From the NCBI GenBank assembly GCA_005877655.1, contig VBOC01000069.1, positions 1 through 7,282 of the forward strand: a stretch of DNA of 7,282 bases, written 5' to 3'. Positions within the stretch are counted from its first letter, which is position 1. Each line of letters opens with the position of its first letter. Below are positions 1 to 6,609 of the stretch, piece after piece. The DNA is from Ignavibacteria bacterium. Its GTDB lineage: Bacteria > Bacteroidota > Ignavibacteria > UBA10030 > SZUA-254. The notes beneath the pieces are model-generated. The model worked only from the letters and a program-made list of their open reading frames with translations, made no database searches and was not told the DNA's origin. Made by a program: the position numbers and the translations under genes.

Positions 1-2171
1 ATCTCCAGCCGGGCGCGTACAGAATCACCGCCCACCTGGTGGGCTATTATGACTACTCTGATTCTGTAGTCGTCGATCAAAATCATACTGCCAATTCAAT
101 ATCGCTCCAGGAAATTCGCAGGCAAGAGGTTGTTGTGACAGGACAGCGTGAGTTGAACGTCTCCTCAATCGATCTCTCAACGGGCAACCAGATATTCGAA
201 TCCGAAACCTATCACGCTCCGCCGACAGCGAGAATGACGAATATCATACAGGAAAACCTGGCCGGGACTGTCAAAGCACCCACGGGGGAGGTTCACATCC
301 GAGGCATGCACGGAGAGTACACGTACTATGTCGACGGGGTTCCGGTTCCTCTGGGTGTTTTTGGAGGTCTCAATGAGGTAGTCGATCCCAAGGTGATCGA
401 CAGGGCAACATTTCTAACCGGCGGATTTCCCGCCGAATTCGGCGGGCAGACTGCCGCCGTCATCGACATACAAAACCGAGTCCCGACCGGCCGTTTCCAT
501 CTCGATTTTTCAAGTTATGGAGGGAGCTATCTCGTGTTCAACGGCACGAAGCCGTTCTCACCCGGCGATGAAGTCCCGCTAGGGCAGTCCAGCGCCGAAC
601 CGGGAGATACGCTCGGAGGCAGAGTCGGGAGGTTCCGCGCCCTCAATTCCAACGGCCAGTCGCTTTCCCTGAGCGACCATGCAGACAAGTTCGGTTACTT
701 CATTTCCGCCTCACGCCAGGAAACCGACCGCCGGATCGACCCTTCGGTGGCAACACTGTACAATGACCATGGCCACGACCATTTTCTCTATGGAAAATTT
801 GATTACCTGATCGGCCCCGACGACTACATAACGGCGAACCTCAACTATGGCCGTACGGCCACTGAGGTACCATTCGACCCCACTGCTCAGGGCTATTCCC
901 CGGACCAGCAGCAGACCGGTAATTCCTTCCAGACTCTTTCATATTACCGCAGGATCTCTTCGGAGCAGGATCACGAGAGCAATCTTCTTGTGGGGGCCCT
1001 TGCCCGTCAGGGAAGCCTACAATTCAACCCCAGTCCCGTCAGCCCGGTATCGTTTCAATTTGCAGGGGACACCACGTTGTTCGCTTTGTCTGAAGACCGC
1101 TCGTTCTCCTCATTCGGTCTTGTGGCAAAGTATGATATTCGTCTCTCGCATCAGGTGATGCTCAAAGGAGGAATCGATTTGATACCGACGACCGGGACGG
1201 AAGCCTTCACGTCGCGCGACAGCTCGGGCAACCCCGGTCCGAGTGTCACCGTCAATTATGCTGGCTCGGATTTTGGGGTTTTCGGCCAAACCGAGTGGCA
1301 TCCCTTCGAATGGACGCGGGTCGATGCGGGAATTCGGTACGACCAACACATCGCCCCGGACGCACCGCTCCAAAGCCAGGTGAGCCCCAGGCTTCGCCTG
1401 AACCTTTTCATTGATGAAGAAAACAGTGCCTATTTGTATTACGGCAGGCTGTTCATGCCGAATAACATCGAAGGTATCAGGCTTCTGGCCTCCAACGTGG
1501 CGAGCGACGGCATAGCGACGCTCCCGGAGAGAGACAATTTTTACGAAGCAAGCTACTCACACTCCTTCAACTTCGGATTGAGAACCAAGCTTGGCTTCTT
1601 CCACAAGGATGCTGAACCGGGCGTGGATGACCAAACGATAGGCTCCAGTGCTGTGAAAACTCCCGTCAATATTGAACGGGTTCGGACCAACGGACTGGAG
1701 GCCGCCCTCTCCTTCAGCAACCCCGGCACCCCATTCGCGGGGTACCTGAACCTGGCCGGTTCGGGGGCCATCACTGGTGGATTCTTGCCTCCCCTCAACG
1801 ACGGAGACGCCACCGATCTCGATCACGACCAACGGCTTTCCATCGTTGGCAGCATTAAGTACCAGCCCGCCGACTGGTTTGCAAGTCTGACTACAATCTA
1901 TGGATCGGGCCTCACCAACGGAAACCCGAGCGGCAGCCCGTTTGGAACAGGGCTTTTCGATTTTAATGCCGATGCCCACGTGGCTCCTTATATCACGTTC
2001 GACGGAGCGGTCGGACACACATTTGCCGTGGATGGGACCACAACGCTGGAGCCGTCGATCTATGTGACAAATATCTTTGATAACAATTATTTTCTCAAGG
2101 GCGCCTATTTCAGCGCAGCCGCGTACGGAGAAAGACGGAATGTCGTCTTCAAGGTCGCTCTCCACATCTAG
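1..2171 (+). CDS. TonB-dependent outer-membrane receptor, 5'-truncated by window edge
   Basis: The reading frame is open from nt 3 to the TAG at 2169-2171, giving 722 visible residues; the true start lies left of the window. The first residues (LQPGAYRITAHLVGYYDYSD) resemble the last strands of a carboxypeptidase-regulatory-like domain, which precedes the plug in many Bacteroidota-type receptors. EVVVTG (visible residues 42-47) looks like the TonB-box/plug junction. A plug follows at about 57-155, with VHIRGMHG near 97, YYVDGVPVP near 108 and FPAEFGGQ near 145. The rest is alternating polar/hydrophobic sequence typical of the 22-stranded barrel. The final residue is Ile, not the usual aromatic. 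Family role: energised import of a bound substrate across the outer membrane through TonB-ExbBD. The substrate is not shown by sequence; the downstream metal-uptake genes suggest zinc or a metal chelate. A short Asp/His cluster (DHGHDH, nt 765-782) is a possible metal contact. The family call is secure; the cargo is inference. Confidence 0.93.
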   Translation, partial: LQPGAYRITAHLVGYYDYSDSVVVDQNHTANSISLQEIRRQEVVVTGQRELNVSSIDLSTGNQIFESETYHAPPTARMTNIIQENLAGTVKAPTGEVHIRGMHGEYTYYVDGVPVPLGVFGGLNEVVDPKVIDRATFLTGGFPAEFGGQTAAVIDIQNRVPTGRFHLDFSSYGGSYLVFNGTKPFSPGDEVPLGQSSAEPGDTLGGRVGRFRALNSNGQSLSLSDHADKFGYFISASRQETDRRIDPSVATLYNDHGHDHFLYGKFDYLIGPDDYITANLNYGRTATEVPFDPTAQGYSPDQQQTGNSFQTLSYYRRISSEQDHESNLLVGALARQGSLQFNPSPVSPVSFQFAGDTTLFALSEDRSFSSFGLVAKYDIRLSHQVMLKGGIDLIPTTGTEAFTSRDSSGNPGPSVTVNYAGSDFGVFGQTEWHPFEWTRVDAGIRYDQHIAPDAPLQSQVSPRLRLNLFIDEENSAYLYYGRLFMPNNIEGIRLLASNVASDGIATLPERDNFYEASYSHSFNFGLRTKLGFFHKDAEPGVDDQTIGSSAVKTPVNIERVRTNGLEAALSFSNPGTPFAGYLNLAGSGAITGGFLPPLNDGDATDLDHDQRLSIVGSIKYQPADWFASLTTIYGSGLTNGNPSGSPFGTGLFDFNADAHVAPYITFDGAVGHTFAVDGTTTLEPSIYVTNIFDNNYFLKGAYFSAAAYGERRNVVFKVALHI

Positions 2172-2203
2172 GAAGGTTCTCAGTCACCACAGGGGAACTG
2201 AAC

Positions 2204-2281
2204 ATGGCACGAGACCGGCGATCAAACCTATCGGGTTGCACGTTCAAAGGAAAAAGGCTACATTGGAACCGCATTCCATGA
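2204..2281 (+). CDS. possible 25-aa leader ORF coupled to the next gene by ATGA
   Basis: ATG at 2204 lies 6 nt after a good Shine-Dalgarno-like AGGGGAA (2191-2197). It opens a 25-codon frame beginning MARDRRSNLSGC, rich in Arg and Lys, that ends in TGA at 2279-2281. That stop overlaps the ATG of the following gene in an ATGA arrangement typical of translational coupling. An imperfect inverted repeat (2176-2184 with 2197-2203) puts most of the ribosome-binding site in its loop. No homology is recognised and chance is a real possibility at this length. It could equally be untranslated leader. Confidence 0.2.
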   Translation: MARDRRSNLSGCTFKGKRLHWNRIP

Positions 2282-2622
2282 CCTCTAAGACGCTCCCACA
2301 CCTCTTCACCGTCCTTTTCCTGACGGCGACCTATTGCGCGACTCTCCCACTCCCATCTGTAGTACACACTCACGATGCCGTTACCGGAACCGGAATGGCT
2401 GCTTTTCACGTGACCGGAGCGGAAACCGGTACGAAGGAGAATCCGCTCTTCTGTGAGGTGTGTTTCCGATTGAACACAACGGTCATGATCTCGCCCCAGA
2501 CCTACATCCTCCCCGCAGTTCATCCGGGCTACGAAGTCATTGTTCGAAACCCTGAGAGCAGTTTCCGCTTCGGGCGTTACAACTACTTCCAGGGACGCGC
2601 ACCTCCCTCTAATCTCGTATAA
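2278..2622 (+). CDS. small exported CxxC protein, DUF2946-like
   Basis: This is a 114-residue protein in a gap that otherwise has no gene. The N-terminus (about residues 5-25) is a hydrophobic export signal. Cys20 is preceded by Tyr, so it does not fit a lipobox, and signal peptidase I processing is more likely. The mature part starts with a His/Asp-containing stretch (HTHD, residues 30-33), then carries a CEVC motif (Cys59, Cys62), and ends with RAPP six residues or so from the C-terminus. Small signal-peptide proteins with a central CxxC and a terminal R-x-P-P-like motif resemble the DUF2946 group, which is often linked to metal genes; this is a resemblance from memory, not a search. ATG 2278 was chosen over a frame-open ATG at 2077 because the latter lies inside the receptor gene and would bury the signal peptide. 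The Shine-Dalgarno is weak (GGAA at 2265-2268), so coupling to the upstream mini-ORF is possible. Function is unknown; metal or thiol chemistry in the periplasm is inferred. Confidence 0.6.
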   Translation: MTSKTLPHLFTVLFLTATYCATLPLPSVVHTHDAVTGTGMAAFHVTGAETGTKENPLFCEVCFRLNTTVMISPQTYILPAVHPGYEVIVRNPESSFRFGRYNYFQGRAPPSNLV

Positions 2623-2651
2623 TCGGATAGCAATTTCCCGCGTTCGGGAAA
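2618..2651 (+). promoter_or_regulatory. candidate promoter -10 with adjacent perfect dyad (operator or 5' hairpin)
   Basis: A perfect TATAAT at 2618-2623 overlaps the stop codon of the small CxxC gene. Eleven nt later is a perfect inverted repeat, TTTCCCG (2634-2640), CGTT spacer, CGGGAAA (2645-2651). If transcription starts about 7 nt after the TATAAT, the dyad would sit at the very start of the transcript, a position suited to a repressor operator or a 5' hairpin. No good -35 is seen at 17 bp; the best upstream match (GGGACG) is about 20 bp away. No T-run follows the hairpin, so it is not a classical terminator. It lies 63 bp before the start of the porin-like gene and could control the barrel, carrier and permease genes. 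A Zur-type regulator is a guess from context. Confidence 0.35.
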
Positions 2652-2714
2652 GCCAAACGTTTCCCCAGAACAGTCAGCAATTGTATTCAAGGTACGCCAT
2701 GGAAAGGAACCTTT

Positions 2715-4067
2715 ATGAGCTGCCGACTACTTATGATAATCATACTGCTCTGCTCGATCCCTCCGGTTGCCGCAGGGCAGGATGGCGAAAAGCCTAGAGA
2801 CCAACAGCTTGATGAATTGCGCAGAGAGGTCATTCAACTCCGCCAGGAAATAGCAGGCCTGCGCACGCAGCTTCCCCTGGGAGATTCTACTCAGTCGGGC
2901 GAACTCGATCAACTCGAGGAACGACTGGAACGGCGCGCAGAACAACTCGAAAATAAAATCGATGCCGTTTCCCGGAGCGTGGCCCCGATCGCCTTCAACC
3001 CGAAGATGGTCACTGCCGTAAATTTTGCAGCGCGTTCCGATAACAAAGAGGTCATAGATCCGTCGCCGAATCAAAGCGTGATAAGCAACCGCCCATTCTT
3101 GCGTACGGTCGAAGTCGAATTGAGTTCGGCGGTCGACCCCTATGCCTCGGCGTTTGCCGTCATCTCGCTCGAAAACCAGGCGAACAAGGATTTCGGCATC
3201 GATGCCGAAGAAGCCTATGGTCTCATCAAACGCCTTCCCGTCCTTGAGTCAGCACCGTTGGGATTGAAGATGAAGATCGGAAAATACCGCGCTTCAATCG
3301 GAGTAGACAACAAGATTCACATTCATGACCTTCCGTGGACAACTCGCCCGCTCATTGTCTCGCGGTATCTCGGAACCGATCATGGCGAATTTTTTGAATC
3401 CGGCTTCAACCCCGTCGGTGTGGATTTCGATTTTTATCTCCCCAACCCGTTTCCGGGAACGACGTTCGAAATGAACGCCGATGTTGTGCGTGCGGGCGAT
3501 ATAGCCATCTCGAATGCAAGTCTCGCGACCTCAACCCTCTCACCCGTCGCAGTCCGGCAGCCGGCATACATTGGCCATTTGAATCTCTCGAAAGACTGGA
3601 GCAATGTTCATCTTCTAAATATTGGCGCCAGCATCTACGATGAAGAAGGCGATTATGCTACGCGCGCCTATGGTGTGGATCTGACATACAAGTGGGCGCC
3701 CGCCGAAGAACGCGAATCACATTCGATCGTTGCGGGCGGTGAAGCACTCATGATCGATCACATCAATGATGCGCTCGACAGGATCCACCCGTATGGCTGG
3801 TTCGGATACCTGCAATACCAAACGTCGTATTGGCTGTATCTAGGCGCTCGTTACGATTGGATCGAAGAGTCCGGCGATGCGGGAGTGGTAACAAGAAATA
3901 TCGGGCTCTATGCGAGCTATTATACAACAGAATTCCTTAGATTTCGATTTGGCTACGAACATCGGCAGAGCGATATCGCCTCCCAAGATAATCTCAATAC
4001 GATCATTTTCGATCTCAACCTGGTCTTCGGATCTCATCCCACAGAACCGTACTGGGTAAATCGTTAG
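2715..4067 (+). CDS. coiled-coil, porin-like outer-membrane beta-barrel protein
   Basis: This is a 450-residue protein with a strong Shine-Dalgarno (AAAGGA, 2703-2708) 6 nt before ATG 2715. Residues 1-21 form a signal peptide ending near AAG-QD. Residues about 28-90 are rich in heptad-spaced Leu, Glu and Arg (LDELRREVIQLRQEIAGLR, then LDQLEERLERRAEQLENKI), a periplasmic coiled coil with a break near 53-62. From about 95 to the end the sequence alternates polar and hydrophobic residues with aromatic belts, as in outer-membrane barrels. It has porin-like features such as KIGKYRASIGVDNKIHIHDLPW (split near residue 190-208; His202 and His204) followed by GxxxxESGFNPVG. I recognise the style of N-terminal coiled coil plus porin barrel but no exact named family. 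It is 13 bp upstream of the periplasmic metal-binding gene, so a role as an outer-membrane metal channel is inferred. The C-terminus (PYWVNR) lacks a terminal Phe. Confidence 0.8.
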   Translation: MSCRLLMIIILLCSIPPVAAGQDGEKPRDQQLDELRREVIQLRQEIAGLRTQLPLGDSTQSGELDQLEERLERRAEQLENKIDAVSRSVAPIAFNPKMVTAVNFAARSDNKEVIDPSPNQSVISNRPFLRTVEVELSSAVDPYASAFAVISLENQANKDFGIDAEEAYGLIKRLPVLESAPLGLKMKIGKYRASIGVDNKIHIHDLPWTTRPLIVSRYLGTDHGEFFESGFNPVGVDFDFYLPNPFPGTTFEMNADVVRAGDIAISNASLATSTLSPVAVRQPAYIGHLNLSKDWSNVHLLNIGASIYDEEGDYATRAYGVDLTYKWAPAEERESHSIVAGGEALMIDHINDALDRIHPYGWFGYLQYQTSYWLYLGARYDWIEESGDAGVVTRNIGLYASYYTTEFLRFRFGYEHRQSDIASQDNLNTIIFDLNLVFGSHPTEPYWVNR

Positions 4068-4080
4068 AAAGGATAAGAAC

Positions 4081-5109
4081 ATGAAGAAGTCACTGAAGAT
4101 CATCGCCCTGGTACTCGCCGCTCTGACAGCACAACAGACAAACGCTCAAAACAAGAAGTTGAAAATCATCACGACGCTTAGCTACCTGCAGTATGTGACC
4201 CAGGAAGTTGGCGGGGATAAAGTCGATGCCGTGGCTCTCGCCAACCCGAAGCAGGATCCACACTATGTTACGCCCACCCCTCGAATGAATCAGCTTGCAA
4301 CAGACGCCGATCTCTTCATCGAGAATGGCCTGTCGCTGGATATGTGGGCAAAGAACGTGGTCGAAGCGTCAGGAAACCCGTCAATCCAACCCGGAAGCCC
4401 GGGCCACCTCGTTGCGACGATCAATGTGCCTGTGAAAGAGCTGCCGACCGAGGTATCGCGTTCGTGGGGGGATATCCACCCCCAGGGCAATCCGCACATC
4501 TGGCTCGATCCGTTCAACGTCAGGATCATTGCCGGAAATATCGCCGAACGGCTCAAGCAGCTTGACCCGGGGAATCGAGATTACTTCCAGAAACGATTCG
4601 ACGACTATAAAGCGACGCTCGATGCGGCAATGTTCGGCGAGGAACTCATCAAGGCTCTCGGCAAGTCGGGCGGCGACATCCTGACGCGCAAGGCCAAGAA
4701 CAACGAGTTGATCGACTGGCTCAAGGGGAGAAAGCTGGAAGCAAAACTGGGGGGCTGGATGAAGAAGGCGGAGCGGCTTAACGGGATGAAGATCATGTCG
4801 TACCACAAGACGTATATCTACTTTGCCGACCGGTTCAACCTGCAGATCGCCGGTGAGCTCGAAGAAAAGCCGGGCATCCCTCCTCCCCCCCAGCATCGCG
4901 ACGCCGTCGTGGAGCAGATCAAGCGTGAAGGCATAAAGGTGATCCTGAACGACAATTTCTATTCCCGGGAGGCGGCCGATTATGTCGCCAGTCGAACCGG
5001 CGCCAAGGTCGTGATCACCTATGTCGACGTCGGTGCAGTCGAGGCTGTTGACAGCTACGAGAAGCTTATCACCTACCTGATCGAAGAGATCGACCAGGCG
5101 TCGAGTTAG
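4081..5109 (+). CDS. ZnuA-like metal ABC transporter periplasmic substrate-binding protein
   Basis: This is a 342-residue periplasmic carrier of the cluster A-I (TroA/ZnuA/PsaA) family, which delivers Zn2+ or Mn2+ to an ABC permease. Residues 1-22 are a signal peptide (cleavage near TNA-QN); there is no lipobox Cys. Expected metal ligands are visible: His61 in DPHYVTP, His139 in GNPHIWLDP, His242 in SYHKTYIYF, and Asp316 in TYVDVGA at the place of the fourth acidic ligand. PGIPPPP (near 265-271) matches the family's PGIPPSP-type loop. There is no long His-rich loop of the kind found in Escherichia coli ZnuA. Residues about 185-235 (from FGEEL to WMKKAERL) form an extended Lys-rich segment before the third His. 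Start: AAAGGA at 4068-4073 lies 7 nt before ATG 4081. It is 13 bp after the barrel gene and 1 bp before the permease. Zinc is favoured but manganese cannot be excluded. Confidence 0.93.
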   Translation: MKKSLKIIALVLAALTAQQTNAQNKKLKIITTLSYLQYVTQEVGGDKVDAVALANPKQDPHYVTPTPRMNQLATDADLFIENGLSLDMWAKNVVEASGNPSIQPGSPGHLVATINVPVKELPTEVSRSWGDIHPQGNPHIWLDPFNVRIIAGNIAERLKQLDPGNRDYFQKRFDDYKATLDAAMFGEELIKALGKSGGDILTRKAKNNELIDWLKGRKLEAKLGGWMKKAERLNGMKIMSYHKTYIYFADRFNLQIAGELEEKPGIPPPPQHRDAVVEQIKREGIKVILNDNFYSREAADYVASRTGAKVVITYVDVGAVEAVDSYEKLITYLIEEIDQASS

Positions 5110-5110
5110 T

Positions 5111-6589
5111 ATGGAACAGCTGTTTTATCTCCCCTCCACGATGCTCTGGCCGCTCGCGGCCTGCCTCGTCCTGACGGGTATTCACGTTTACCTCGGAGTT
5201 CACGTCATTGCCCGGAAGGTCATCTTTGTCGACCTTGCCCTGGCGCAAATCGCGGCCCTCGGCACTGTGGTCGGCGTCTTGCTCGGCTATGAAGTCGGAA
5301 ATGACGCCAATGCCCTTTACCTCTATTCGCTGGCATTTACAATCTTCGGGGCTTTCCTCTTCTCCGTCACCCGGATGCGCGGTGAGAAAGTCCCGCACGA
5401 GGCGATTATCGGAATCGTGTATGCGGTGACCTTTGCCTCAACGATCCTCGTGCTATCCAAGAGTGCATTGGGTCCGCAGGAACTGGATCACATTATAAAG
5501 GGCGAACTCCTCTGGGTCCAGTCGCACGTCGTCATCAAGACCGCGCTCATTTATGCCTGCGTCGGCCTTTTCCACTTCCTCTTCCGAAAGAAGTTCATGG
5601 CGATTTCCTCGGGTATCAATGTCCGGTTCTGGGATTTTCTGTTCTACATGTCGTTCGGATTCGTCATCACGAGTTCCGTAGCGATCGCCGGAGTCTTCCT
5701 GGTCTTCAGTTACCTCGTGATTCCCTCCGTCGGGGCGATGCTGCTGTCGGACCGGCTGAGCGTCCGGCTCACAATCGGCTGGATTGCAGGGTCGATCATC
5801 AGCTTCGCCGGCGTAAAAATATCCTATAATACCGGACTGCCGACGAGTCCCGTCATCGTCGTCGTTCTCGCGGGCGGCCTGCTGGTGAGCGGTTTTTACC
5901 ACTACCTGAAAACCTCTGAATCCGGCTTAGTTGCGCTGAGGAATGTTGGCCTGGCGTTGCTCGTCGTCGGAGTCTTTGTAGCCGGCGTTTTCCTGTTCCG
6001 CAAGCCGGAGGAAGATCCGTTCGAGCATACACTGCATCTCCTGGCAAGTCCCTTGAGCACCGATCGACAGGCGGGGCTCTCGAACCTCGAGTCCTTTGCG
6101 AACAGGAAATCGGAGTGGATCGGTCCCGTTATCCGGGAGCTCAAGGACCAGGATGTCCAGGTACGCAAAGCGGCATTGCAGCTCGTCGCGCACGTCGGCG
6201 AGCGCTCCGCGCTGCCTCGGGTATTGGATCTGTTGACCGACCCCTCCGATGAGGTGCGGTCCGCTGCCATTCAGGCCACCCGACTCCTTGGCGACAGCTC
6301 CGCGGCGACCAGGCTCATCGCAAGTGCGGCGCAAGAACAAGATCCTGAAATGAAGATCAATCTCCTCAGGGCGGCTCTTGAGCTTGGGAACCCCAATGCC
6401 ATTCCCTCCCTGATCCAGGTCATCAAGGAGGGCGGACTTTTTGCCGAGGATGCCTATGATGCCCTGCGCGGGCATGTCCCGCTTGATTTCACAAAAGACG
6501 GGTACGGGAAGGTTGAACGCTGGTGGAAGGAGCACCGTGACAGGCTCCGGTGGGATGAGAAAACCAGAATCTTTTCAGCCCGGGGGTGA
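5111..6589 (+). CDS. ZnuB-like ABC-3 metal permease fused to C-terminal HEAT repeats
   Basis: This is a 492-residue inner-membrane protein; ordinary ABC-3 permeases are about 260-300. Residues 1-265 are the permease core, with hydrophobic segments near 11-31, 37-60, 68-88, 96-117, 140-158, 173-210, 217-238 and 246-265. Recognisable family stretches are ARKVIFVDLALAQIAALG (34-51), FSYLVIPSVGAMLL (199-212) and GLPTSPVIVVVLAGG (242-256). A further hydrophobic helix lies at 276-296. Residues about 303-455 carry repeated helical pairs with HEAT-type spacing, for example VQVRKAALQLVAHVG, DEVRSAAIQATRLLGD, EMKINLLRAALELGN. The protein ends in a Trp-rich tail (VERWWKEHRDRLRWD). ATG 5111 is 1 bp after the carrier's TAG; no strong Shine-Dalgarno is seen, so translational coupling is likely. 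Family role: membrane channel of a zinc/manganese importer powered by a separate ATPase, which is not in this window. The role of the HEAT part is unknown; a protein-docking or regulatory arm is inferred. The reading frame is unbroken across the junction. Confidence 0.92.
   Translation: MEQLFYLPSTMLWPLAACLVLTGIHVYLGVHVIARKVIFVDLALAQIAALGTVVGVLLGYEVGNDANALYLYSLAFTIFGAFLFSVTRMRGEKVPHEAIIGIVYAVTFASTILVLSKSALGPQELDHIIKGELLWVQSHVVIKTALIYACVGLFHFLFRKKFMAISSGINVRFWDFLFYMSFGFVITSSVAIAGVFLVFSYLVIPSVGAMLLSDRLSVRLTIGWIAGSIISFAGVKISYNTGLPTSPVIVVVLAGGLLVSGFYHYLKTSESGLVALRNVGLALLVVGVFVAGVFLFRKPEEDPFEHTLHLLASPLSTDRQAGLSNLESFANRKSEWIGPVIRELKDQDVQVRKAALQLVAHVGERSALPRVLDLLTDPSDEVRSAAIQATRLLGDSSAATRLIASAAQEQDPEMKINLLRAALELGNPNAIPSLIQVIKEGGLFAEDAYDALRGHVPLDFTKDGYGKVERWWKEHRDRLRWDEKTRIFSARG
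6017..6475 (+). repeat. HEAT-repeat segment within the permease gene
   Basis: This covers residues about 303-455 of the permease fusion. At least three to four degenerate units of roughly 30 residues are seen. They share a pattern of D/E-x-V/M-R/K-x-x-A-hydrophobic helix followed by a G-x-x-x-A-hydrophobic-P turn: DVQVRKAALQLVAHVGERSALPRV as two parts, then DEVRSAAIQATRLLGDSSA, then EMKINLLRAALELGNPNAIP. The boundaries are approximate. Confidence 0.75.
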
Positions 6590-6605
6590 AGGCTTCCCTG
6601 CCGGG
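6579..6605. terminator. hairpin between convergent genes, possible bidirectional terminator
   Basis: CCCGG (6579-6583) pairs with CCGGG (6601-6605). Inside, GGG-GAA (6584-6590, with a bulged T) can pair with TTC-CC-T (6594-6599) around a GGC loop, leaving small bulges. It covers the permease stop codon and lies just before the mutL stop, where two converging transcripts should end. No T-run follows on either strand, so intrinsic termination would be weak. It could also be chance in GC-rich sequence. Confidence 0.3.
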
Positions 6606-6609
6606 TCTC

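Noticed and set aside
1557..2165. 202-codon - strand ORF opposite the TonB receptor
   Set aside because: It lies opposite a clear receptor barrel, and its translation has no signal, domain or motif pattern; it is a shadow ORF.
39..2171. GTG at 39 as the start of the TonB receptor
   Set aside because: The frame is open to the left edge, and the residues before it continue a recognisable regulatory-domain pattern, so this is an internal valine.
2236..2264. Possible sigma-70 promoter upstream of the small CxxC gene (TTGCAC, then TACATT)
   Set aside because: Only three of six and four of six positions match; this is not above chance.
2077..2277. ATG at 2077 as the start of the small CxxC protein
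   Set aside because: It overlaps the receptor gene in another frame by 95 bases and would bury the evident signal peptide in the middle of the protein.
2320..2337. Cys20 of the small protein as a lipoprotein site
   Set aside because: The residue before the Cys is Tyr, which does not fit a lipobox; export by signal peptidase I is more likely.
5927..6535. 202-codon - strand ORF opposite the HEAT-repeat region
   Set aside because: It is antisense to a strongly supported coding region and shows no recognisable features.
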